NCBI GenBank assembly: GCA_029261905.1
Contig: JAJDAM010000439.1
Coordinates: 1 to 13,921, forward strand
DNA from: Deltaproteobacteria bacterium
GTDB lineage: Bacteria; Myxococcota_A; UBA9160; SMWR01
Direction of reading: 5' to 3'
DNA: 13,921 nucleotides
Shown: positions 7,962-13,337 of the stretch, one piece after another
How the letters are laid out: each line of letters starts with the position of its first letter
Position numbering within the stretch: the first letter of the stretch is position 1
Program-made: the position numbers and the translations under genes
The notes under the pieces: model-generated
The model's database searches: none
Told to the model about the DNA's origin: nothing
Seen by the model: only the letters and a program-made list of their open reading frames with translations

Positions 7962-9089
7962 ATGAGCGCAACGGTTCTGGTCGGGACACAGAAAGGAGCG
8001 ATGGTTCTTCGCTCGGACGAAAGCCGAACACAGTGGAGCAGGAGCCCGCTGCTGATGAAGGGCTGGCTCGTCACGTCGTTCGCCCGCGACCCATCGGGCC
8101 GCACCTATGCCGGCGTCACACACGATGTCTGGGGCGCCACCGTGATGGCGAGCGACGATTTGAAGACCTGGACACAACTCGAAGGAGCTCCCCGCTACCC
8201 ATCCGATGCCAAGGGCAACCACGGGCACAACCGCATCATCGGGGCGATGGATCCGATGGAGCAATTCTCTGCGGGTGGGCGTCATGTAGATCAGATCTGG
8301 AAGATCCACGCTTCGAGTGAGATCCTGTATGCTGGCGTGTCCGAGGCGGGGATCTTTCGAAGCGACGATCGCGGCAAGAGTTGGCATCCATTGCGCGGCA
8401 TCGACGAGCACCCGGATCGCGATGCCTTCGTTCCGGGTTTTGGCGGCCTGTGTGCGCACAGCATCCTCGTCGACGCGCACGATCCACAAAGGATCTGGGT
8501 GGGGATTTCATCGGCGGGCTTGTTCCGGTCGGACGACGGCGGCGAGACGTTCATCTCGAAGAACGAGGGTGTCGATTCGAGTGGCGAAGGGTATTGCGTC
8601 CACAGCGTCGTTCACGATCCGAACGACGCGGACGTCATCTACCGCCAGGATCACCGCGGTGTGTACCGCACCGATGACGGCGGAGATTCGTGGTCGTTGA
8701 TCGAGAACGGGCTGCCGCAATCGGAGTTGAGCGACGAGCACCGCTGCTCGTTCGGTTTTGCGATCGGCATGGACCCTCGAACCCATTCGGCATTCATCGT
8801 GCCGATGGCCGGAGACTCATTCCGTTTCCCACATGGTGGGCGGATGGCGGTCTACCGGACGCAGGATCGTGGCGAGAGCTGGCAGGGCTTCGATGAGGGA
8901 TTGCCCAGCGATTGCTATGCGAACGTGTTGCGGGGCGCGATGGCGACCGATGGCTCGGACCCATGCGGCGTCTACTTCGGGACCACGAGTGGCAGTGTCT
9001 TCGGTAGTGCGGACAGGGCCGAGAGCTGGCAAACGTTGGTGTCGGATTTGCCCAAGGTGTTGGCGGTCGAGGCGTTCACTTCCGGATGA
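7962..9089 (+). CDS. BNR/Asp-box repeat beta-propeller protein (sialidase-like/VPS10-like fold)
   Basis: Encodes 375 residues from the ATG at 7962, which has GGAGG (7949-7953) eight bases upstream; the open frame extends further up but with no similar signal. Six Asp-box (S/T-x-D-x-G-x-x-W) blades are visible at about 64-70 (SDDLKTW), 134-141 (SDDRGKSW), 190-197 (SDDGGETF), 237-244 (TDDGGDSW), 300-307 (TQDRGESW) and 349-356 (SADRAESW). This regular spacing makes a beta-propeller. The sialidase catalytic Arg triad is not recognisable, so glycosidase activity should not be assumed. No signal peptide is seen (MSATVLVGTQKGAMVL), pointing to a cytoplasmic protein, unlike most secreted sialidases. 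The stop codon overlaps the start of a MoaD/ThiS-like gene by ATGA, so the two are translationally coupled and probably act together. Confidence 0.85.
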   Translation: MSATVLVGTQKGAMVLRSDESRTQWSRSPLLMKGWLVTSFARDPSGRTYAGVTHDVWGATVMASDDLKTWTQLEGAPRYPSDAKGNHGHNRIIGAMDPMEQFSAGGRHVDQIWKIHASSEILYAGVSEAGIFRSDDRGKSWHPLRGIDEHPDRDAFVPGFGGLCAHSILVDAHDPQRIWVGISSAGLFRSDDGGETFISKNEGVDSSGEGYCVHSVVHDPNDADVIYRQDHRGVYRTDDGGDSWSLIENGLPQSELSDEHRCSFGFAIGMDPRTHSAFIVPMAGDSFRFPHGGRMAVYRTQDRGESWQGFDEGLPSDCYANVLRGAMATDGSDPCGVYFGTTSGSVFGSADRAESWQTLVSDLPKVLAVEAFTSG

Positions 9090-9382
9090 GCGCGGCCTCG
9101 GCCGATTCACAAGTGACGGTACGTCTGCCGAGGGTGCTTGCAGACTTGACGGGCTGCGAGCGAAAAATTGCGGTGACCGGCCGTACCGTTGAAGAAGCAC
9201 TCGCCGATCTCGTGCGCCAGAACGCCGCACTCGGGCTTCATCTGTTCGACGATACCGGCGCGCTGCGCCGGCATGTGTTGTGCTTCCGCAATCAGGTCGC
9301 GGTGCAGTCTCGCGCCGAACTCGAGGAGCCTCTTTCAGAAGGCGATCAGTTGACCTTGGTCAATTCGGTCGCCGGCGGGTAG
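9086..9382 (+). CDS. MoaD/ThiS family ubiquitin-like sulfur-carrier protein
   Basis: Encodes 98 residues. The start ATG at 9086 lies in the ATGA overlap with the propeller gene. The sequence reads as a beta-grasp sulfur carrier: VTVRLPRVLADLTGC at the front, VTGRTVEEALADLVRQNAAL as the central helix, LCFRNQVAVQ, and EPLSEGDQLTLVNSVAGG at the end. The exposed C-terminal Gly-Gly is the site that MoaD, ThiS and CysO use for adenylation and thiocarboxylate formation by an E1-like enzyme. No E1-like (MoeB/ThiF) gene, MoaE or thiamine gene is present here, so an activating enzyme would have to be encoded elsewhere. Coupling to a propeller protein rather than to MoaE suggests a dedicated carrier rather than general molybdopterin synthesis (inference). 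Confidence 0.85.
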   Translation: MSAASADSQVTVRLPRVLADLTGCERKIAVTGRTVEEALADLVRQNAALGLHLFDDTGALRRHVLCFRNQVAVQSRAELEEPLSEGDQLTLVNSVAGG

Positions 9383-9402
9383 CCGCAAGGAGACTTGTCG
9401 AC

Positions 9403-9425
9403 GATCGAGACTCGAGTCGTCGATC
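9403..9425. terminator. Stem-loop between convergent MoaD-like and ArsR genes
   Basis: GATCGAGAC (9403-9411), a TCGA loop and GTC-G-TCGATC (9416-9425) form a nine-pair stem with one bulged G. The core GACTCGAGTC is a perfect palindrome. It lies 20 bases after one stop codon and 8 bases from the other, the expected place for a bidirectional terminator. It has no T-tract. Confidence 0.5.
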
Positions 9426-9433
9426 TCTGCGCC

Positions 9434-9817
9434 TCAGATCCCTTCGCCTTTCCAGACCTTCGCGTTCGCCAGCGATTCCAGTTCGCCCGCCCGCATTTCC
9501 TCCAGGCCGCCGCAGACGATCTCGCACAGTTGGACGACGGTGGGATCGTTGATGCTGTAGACCGCGCGATTGCCCTCGGACCTGCGTTCGACCACCCCCT
9601 CGCGGCGCAGCACCGAGAGGTGGCGCGAGACGTTCGATTGTTCGAGTCCTGTCGTGTGGACGAGATCCTGAACGGAGCTTTCACCTTGCATCAACGTGCT
9701 GAGAATGCGCAGGCGTGTGGGATCGCTGAGTGCCCGAAAACGGCCGGCCACCATCCGAAGCGCCTCGTCCGTCAATACTGGGTGTTTCGGCTTTCTCCTG
9801 GCCTTTCTCGCGGTCAT
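9434..9817 (-). CDS. ArsR/SmtB-family repressor of the sulfur operon (BigR/SqrR-like role)
   Basis: Encodes 127 residues from the ATG at 9817. It is a winged-helix ArsR protein: helix with GRFRALSDPTRLRILSTLM (25-43), HTH QDLVHTTGLEQSNVSRHLSVL (50-70), wing VVERRSEGNRAVYSI (75-89), and C-terminal dimer helix VVQLCEIVCGGLEEM (94-108). The Cys found near 'RLLILC' in the persulfide sensors SqrR/BigR is Ser40 here; the only cysteines are Cys98 and Cys102, one helical turn apart. Its position, divergent from a persulfide dioxygenase and sharing an inverted-repeat control region with it, argues for a reactive-sulfur-responsive repressor (inference); metal sensing remains possible. The open frame continues far upstream antisense to the operon, but the promoter layout makes 9817 the only sensible start. 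No Shine-Dalgarno precedes it. Confidence 0.88.
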   Translation of the reverse strand: MTARKARRKPKHPVLTDEALRMVAGRFRALSDPTRLRILSTLMQGESSVQDLVHTTGLEQSNVSRHLSVLRREGVVERRSEGNRAVYSINDPTVVQLCEIVCGGLEEMRAGELESLANAKVWKGEGI

Positions 9818-9825
9818 GGGTTTCG

Positions 9826-9853
9826 AGTGTATTGACAAATTCAAAAGTGTCAA
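9826..9853 (-). promoter_or_regulatory. Predicted sigma70 promoter of the ArsR gene
   Basis: On the minus strand TTGACA (9853-9848) is followed after 16 bases by TACACT (9831-9826). The predicted transcription start, six to eight bases on, falls at about 9818-9820, immediately before the ATG at 9817, so the message may be leaderless. It overlaps the opposing promoter almost completely. Confidence 0.5.
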
Positions 9854-9854
9854 T
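9831..9854. promoter_or_regulatory. Inverted-repeat operator ATTGACA-N10-TGTCAAT
   Basis: Perfect seven-base arms separated by ten bases, centred between the ArsR gene and the persulfide dioxygenase gene. Each arm contains a TTGACA -35 hexamer, one per strand. A 17-base centre-to-centre spacing and symmetry fit a dimeric winged-helix repressor. The most likely ligand is the adjacent ArsR protein, giving autorepression and operon repression at once. Confidence 0.65.
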
Positions 9855-9859
9855 ATGAT
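9832..9859 (+). promoter_or_regulatory. Near-consensus sigma70 promoter of the sulfur operon
   Basis: TTGACA (9832-9837), 16-base spacer, TATGAT (9854-9859). The -35 is perfect and the -10 differs at one base. Predicted start about 9865-9867, giving a leader of about 50 bases to the ATG at 9917. The inverted repeat covers the -35, spacer and first -10 base, so a bound repressor would block RNA polymerase. Confidence 0.7.
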
Positions 9860-9873
9860 CATTCGCTCATATA

Positions 9874-9897
9874 GATCACTTGAAGAGTCAGGTGATC
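9874..9897 (+). promoter_or_regulatory. 5'-leader hairpin upstream of persulfide dioxygenase
   Basis: GATCACTTG (9874-9882) pairs with CAGGTGATC (9889-9897) as RNA in nine pairs including one G-U, with loop AAGAGT. It lies in the predicted 5' leader, seven bases before the ribosome-binding AGGTGA (9904-9909). It could stabilise the mRNA or, as DNA, be a second imperfect operator. Confidence 0.4.
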
Positions 9898-9916
9898 GAA
9901 GCCAGGTGAATCCTTC

Positions 9917-11041
9917 ATGTTGTTCAGACAGCTGATCGACGCGGATACGTCGACCTATACCTATCTGCTCGCCGACGAAAGCACTCGCGAAGCCGTGATC
10001 ATCGATCCGGTGCGCGAGCAGGTCGGGCGCGACGTCGAGTTGATCGAGGAGCTCGGTCTCGAGCTCGTTGGTGCGATCGAAACCCATGTGCATGCCGACC
10101 ACGTGACCGGCGGCGGGCTGCTGCGCGAGAGGCTGGGATGCCGCCTGTTCGTGGGGCAGCGCGCTGGCGTACTGACGGCAGACGTTCAGCTCGAAGAGGG
10201 CGATCTCGTCAGTTTCGGCGGCCACGCCGTCCAGGTCTTGAAGACACCGGGCCACACGAGCGGATGCATTTCGCTCGTGTGTGATGAGGAGGAAATGGCC
10301 TTCACGGGGGATGCGCTGTTGATTCGGGGCTGCGGGCGCACCGATTTTCAACAGGGAAGCGCGGAGACGCTGTTCCAGTCGGTGCGCGACAAAATTCTGA
10401 CGCTTCCGGATTCCACCAAACTCTATCCCGGGCACGACTACCGCGGTCGCACGGTCACGACCGTGGGCGAGGAGAAGCAGTTCAATCCACGGTTGGGCTT
10501 CTCGAAGACCGCGGAAGAGTTCAGCAAGATCATGGGGAGCCTTCGGCTCGCGTATCCGAAGCGAATCGACGAGGCGATCCCGGCGAACATGGCATCGGGT
10601 GTCACCGAGCCAGAAGAGGCCAGACCCTCCAGCGAGGAGCGTGACCGGTGGGCACCGATCGAACGGACGGCTGAATCCGTCGCGGTGGTCAACCCCGGTT
10701 GGGTCGCTGCGCACGCGAGCGAGCTGCGAATCATCGATGTTCGAGAGCACATGGAGTTCTGCGGACCCCTCGGGCACATCGATGATGCCGAACTGATTCC
10801 GATGTCGCAGCTCGAGGAAACCAGTGATCGCTGGGACCGCGACGAACCGGTCATTGTCGTCTGCGCGTACGGCACTCGATCCGGCAAGGCGGCGACCCTG
10901 CTCGAGGGCCGCGGTTTTGCGCGGGTTGCGTCGCTTCACGGTGGAATGACCCGATGGAGCGACGAAGGACACGCGTGCGTCGAAGTCATGGGCGATCGCG
11001 CGATCGAGGAAGCAACGCTCTTTCAGGCGATGGGAATCTGA
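9917..11041 (+). CDS. blh: Persulfide dioxygenase-rhodanese fusion (ETHE1/Blh/PRF type)
   Basis: Encodes 374 residues from the ATG at 9917, with AGGTGA at 9904-9909. Residues 1 to about 235 are an ETHE1-type metallo-beta-lactamase domain: THVHADH (His57, His59, Asp61, His62), TPGHTSG (His113), TGDALL (Asp132), the ETHE1-typical GRTDFQQGS (140-148) and PGHDYRGRT (His173). The family uses one Fe(II) to oxidise glutathione persulfide to sulfite and GSH. Residues about 255-360 are a rhodanese domain with IIDVRE (272-277) and active loop CAYGTR, Cys316, then HGGMTRW. Such fusions (for example Burkholderia PRF; Blh in BigR operons; CstB is a longer relative) couple sulfur transfer between thiosulfate and thiols to persulfide oxidation. 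Cytoplasmic. First gene of the operon, driven by the repressible promoter at 9832-9859. The symbol follows the BigR-operon nomenclature and is by analogy. Confidence 0.93.
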   Translation: MLFRQLIDADTSTYTYLLADESTREAVIIDPVREQVGRDVELIEELGLELVGAIETHVHADHVTGGGLLRERLGCRLFVGQRAGVLTADVQLEEGDLVSFGGHAVQVLKTPGHTSGCISLVCDEEEMAFTGDALLIRGCGRTDFQQGSAETLFQSVRDKILTLPDSTKLYPGHDYRGRTVTTVGEEKQFNPRLGFSKTAEEFSKIMGSLRLAYPKRIDEAIPANMASGVTEPEEARPSSEERDRWAPIERTAESVAVVNPGWVAAHASELRIIDVREHMEFCGPLGHIDDAELIPMSQLEETSDRWDRDEPVIVVCAYGTRSGKAATLLEGRGFARVASLHGGMTRWSDEGHACVEVMGDRAIEEATLFQAMGI

Positions 11042-11098
11042 CGAAACGCCGACAGTGTTTCGGCACAACCCTGATACGACCTTGACACAACATTGACA
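11042..11098 (+). promoter_or_regulatory. Intergenic hairpin plus tandem TTGACA half-sites
   Basis: CGAAAC (11042-11047) pairs with GTTTCG (11057-11062) across a nine-base loop directly after the stop codon. Further on, TTGACA occurs twice (11082-11087 and 11093-11098) with an 11-base period, matching the arm of the operator upstream of the operon. Neither copy has a -10 box at the right distance, so they are not obvious promoters. Function is speculative. Confidence 0.3.
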
Positions 11099-11116
11099 TA
11101 ACCCAGGAGCCGTGAG

Positions 11117-12385
11117 ATGGCGCAAGTCGCAGCAGGAGCCCCGTCTGGGAACCCGTACGAGAACCCGGATCTGGCCGCCTCGATCGGCAGCATGGAGGGG
11201 CTTCCCGAATGGGTCGATCCGACGGAGTCTCCGGCGGAACGCGCGGCGCGTTCCCCGTGGCAGGCGACCGGGAACCGCGGCTTCGAAGCTCTTGGAAGTA
11301 CACTTCCGGGACTCGCACTGGCGCTGTCGCTCGCGGCCCTCGGGACGCTGATGGCCGAGTGGATCGGGACCCAGGTTCTCGGTTTCGACAAGACCCCGTT
11401 GAGTCCGATTCTCGTCGCCATCCTGCTCGGTCTGTTGATTCGAAACACGATCGGACTTCCCTCGGTGTACGAGCCGGGCCTTCAACTCGCACTCAAGAAA
11501 ATCCTGCGAGTCGGCGTCGCGTTGCTCGGGATTGGCTTGAGTTTTACTGCCGCCGGTGCCATCGGCCTGGTAGCTGTGCCGATCGTTTTCGTCTGTATCG
11601 CGTCCGCGCTCATCTTCGTGACCTGGGTCAATCGCGCGCTCGGGCTTCCCGGTCGCCTCGGAACACTGGTTGCTGTCGGGACAGCGATTTGTGGCAACAC
11701 CGCGATCGTCGCGATGGCGCCGGTGATTGGCGCCAAAGACGACGAGGTCAGCTACGCGGTCGGATGCGTGACGGTCTTCGGGTTGCTCGCACTCGTCGGC
11801 TATCCCTATCTGTCGGAGTGGCTGTTCGCATCCGACCCCCAGCTCGCTGGCTTCTTCCTTGGCACTGCGATTCACGACACCGCGCAGGTTGCGGGCGCTG
11901 GAATGGTGTATCTCCAGCAATTCGGCACCGACGAGGCGCTCAACACTGCGACCGTCACGAAGTTGATCCGCAACATGTTCATGTTGGGCGTCATCCCGCT
12001 GGTCGCCTACATGCATCACCGTTCGGAACACAGCGGCACCGGTGGATCATCGCTCCGGCTTCGCGAGGCTTTTCCGTTGTTCGTTCTCGGGTTCGTCGCG
12101 ATGACGTTTCTGCGGACGATTGGCGACACGGTGGCAGCCGAATCTTCGATGATCTCGGTCGAGCTGTGGGAGACTTTCATCGCGACAACGGGCAAGGCGG
12201 CGAGTTGGTGTCTGATCATCGCGATGGCCTCCGTCGGGCTCGGTACGAGTTTCAGCCGTCTGAAGACGCTGGGATTCAAGCCGCTGGTCGTGGGGCTCGT
12301 TGCGGCTGCGCTTCTCGGGGTCGTGAGCTTCGCGATGATTCACGCGGTTTCGCCATTACGCGCCGCGCTGCTCGCGGTCCATTGA
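11117..12385 (+). CDS. YeiH/UPF0324 putative sulfate/sulfite exporter family transporter
   Basis: Encodes 422 residues from the ATG at 11117, with AGGAG seven bases upstream. About ten or eleven hydrophobic helices run from residue 58 to the end. Family motifs are plain: SPILVAILLGLLIRN (96-110), LLGIGLSF (137-143), GTAICGNTAIVAMAP (188-202), GTAIHDTAQVAGAG (249-262) and TKLIRNMFML (281-290). A polar N-terminal stretch of about 55 residues (SMEGLPEWVDPTESPAERAA) precedes the first helix; E. coli YeiH, of about 350 residues, lacks such an extension. The family is annotated as putative sulfate exporters, and YeiH has been linked to sulfite stress through its regulator YeiE. Placed straight after an enzyme that makes sulfite, export of sulfite or a derived oxyanion from the cytoplasm is the natural inference. 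Transport substrate unproven. Confidence 0.88.
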   Translation: MAQVAAGAPSGNPYENPDLAASIGSMEGLPEWVDPTESPAERAARSPWQATGNRGFEALGSTLPGLALALSLAALGTLMAEWIGTQVLGFDKTPLSPILVAILLGLLIRNTIGLPSVYEPGLQLALKKILRVGVALLGIGLSFTAAGAIGLVAVPIVFVCIASALIFVTWVNRALGLPGRLGTLVAVGTAICGNTAIVAMAPVIGAKDDEVSYAVGCVTVFGLLALVGYPYLSEWLFASDPQLAGFFLGTAIHDTAQVAGAGMVYLQQFGTDEALNTATVTKLIRNMFMLGVIPLVAYMHHRSEHSGTGGSSLRLREAFPLFVLGFVAMTFLRTIGDTVAAESSMISVELWETFIATTGKAASWCLIIAMASVGLGTSFSRLKTLGFKPLVVGLVAAALLGVVSFAMIHAVSPLRAALLAVH

Positions 12386-12429
12386 TCTCTTGTCGAATTC
12401 ATCTCCTGGTGGATAGTGGAGTGCACACG

Positions 12430-12858
12430 ATGACCGAGTTCGAACCGATTTCGGCGCTGATTGGCGGGGGGTTGATCGGCGTCGCCGCGTCATTGCTCCT
12501 ACTCGCCAACGGTCGCATCGCTGGTGTCAGCGGTATTCTCGGTCGCACGCTCGCCTTCGAGTCGGGCCAGCACGCTTGGAGAGTTCTGTTTCTGCTGGGC
12601 CTGCCGGTAGGCGCGGGGTTCGTCGGGTGGGTCCAGGGCGGGCTCGTGACAGACATCAGTGCGTCCACGCCGGTGTTGATCGTCGCGGGTCTGTTCGTCG
12701 GTTTTGGAACGCGGCTCGGCAACGGTTGCACCAGCGGGCATGGCGTATGCGGAATGGCTCGGGGGTCGCGTCGTTCGCTAGCGGCCACCTGTACCTTCAT
12801 GATCACAGCGGCTTTGGTCGTATTCGTGGTTCGCCACGTTCTCGGAGGTTCGCTGTGA
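12430..12858 (+). CDS. YeeE/YedE sulfur transporter, N-terminal half subunit
   Basis: Encodes 142 residues from the ATG at 12430, with GGAG (12418-12421) eight bases upstream. Four membrane helices (about 7-27, 51-70, 82-97, 118-137) and the hallmark GTRLGNGCTSGHGVCGMAR motif (93-111; Cys100, Cys107) identify half of a YeeE/YedE (DUF395) transporter. Full-length relatives such as the thiosulfate importer TsuA have two such repeats in one chain and pass thiosulfate along conserved Cys residues. Here the two repeats are separate genes, as in the XF0766/XF0765 pair of BigR operons and in PmpA/PmpB. The stop codon overlaps the next start by GTGA. It probably pairs with the next protein in the inner membrane to move thiosulfate or sulfane sulfur; direction unknown. 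Confidence 0.88.
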   Translation: MTEFEPISALIGGGLIGVAASLLLLANGRIAGVSGILGRTLAFESGQHAWRVLFLLGLPVGAGFVGWVQGGLVTDISASTPVLIVAGLFVGFGTRLGNGCTSGHGVCGMARGSRRSLAATCTFMITAALVVFVVRHVLGGSL

Positions 12859-13280
12859 AGTCCGCTTCCGCCACACTCGCCGGAATACTGTTCGGCGCCG
12901 GGCTTGCGATCTCGCAGATGACCAACCCCAACAAGGTGTTGTCGTTTCTCGACCTTTTCGGTGGGTGGGATCCAAGTCTCGCGCTCGTGATGGGGGCGGC
13001 GCTGGCCGTGTCGGCGCTGGGCTATCGGGTCGCGCGGAATCGGGAGGCCAGCTTCCTCGGCGAGCCGTTCGATCTTCCGGTACCTTCGGGCATCGACCGG
13101 CGACTGATTGCGGGTGCAGCGTTATTCGGAATCGGGTGGGGGCTCGCCGGCTTCTGTCCCGGCCCTGCGATCGCTGCGATCGCCACTGGGCATCTGCCGG
13201 TCGTGATCTTCGTGTGTGCAATGGTCGTAGGCATGCTTCTTTTTCAGTATGCCGAAACGATGCGCGCGCATCGCAGCTGA
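12855..13280 (+). CDS. YeeE/YedE (DUF6691-type) transporter, C-terminal half subunit
   Basis: Encodes 141 residues from a GTG start at 12855, set by GGAGG (12844-12848) six bases upstream and by the GTGA overlap with the previous stop. It opens with the second-half signature LAGILFGAGLAISQMTNPNK (8-27), has four helices (about 6-22, 41-58, 84-104, 113-131) and a GIGWGLAGFCPGPAIAAIA motif (92-110) with Cys101. That Cys-Pro-Gly-Pro site mirrors the second reactive Cys of full-length YeeE transporters. Tight coupling implies equimolar synthesis and a heteromeric channel with the N-terminal half protein. The tail after the last helix (FQYAETMRAHRS) is short and polar. Sulfur-compound transport is inferred from the family and operon. 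Confidence 0.88.
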   Translation: MKSASATLAGILFGAGLAISQMTNPNKVLSFLDLFGGWDPSLALVMGAALAVSALGYRVARNREASFLGEPFDLPVPSGIDRRLIAGAALFGIGWGLAGFCPGPAIAAIATGHLPVVIFVCAMVVGMLLFQYAETMRAHRS

Positions 13281-13297
13281 TCCAATTCGATTGGATC
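13279..13297 (+). promoter_or_regulatory. Perfect 8-bp hairpin at the stop of the second YeeE half
   Basis: GATCCAAT (13279-13286), loop TCG, ATTGGATC (13290-13297); the left arm begins inside the TGA stop codon. No T-tract follows (GTTCATTTG). It may end or process the upstream message, lowering expression of the rhodanese-cytochrome gene that starts 40 bases later. Confidence 0.4.
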
Positions 13298-13337
13298 GTT
13301 CATTTGATGGATAGAACATGGAAAGTGGAGAGGGAAA

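Noticed and set aside
7962..9089. Active sialidase
   Set aside because: Asp boxes alone define the propeller fold; I could not see the catalytic Arg triad or an export signal.
9818..12031. Long minus-strand open frame extending upstream of the ArsR start, antisense to the persulfide dioxygenase and transporter genes
   Set aside because: It crosses the promoter region and is polar, His/Asp/Arg-rich shadow sequence of well-supported plus-strand genes; only the 9434-9817 part has family homology.
11209..12429. Plus-strand frame running through the YeiH gene into the first YeeE half
   Set aside because: The part before 12430 is Arg-rich out-of-frame sequence of YeiH; the true YeeE half starts at 12430 with its own GGAG.
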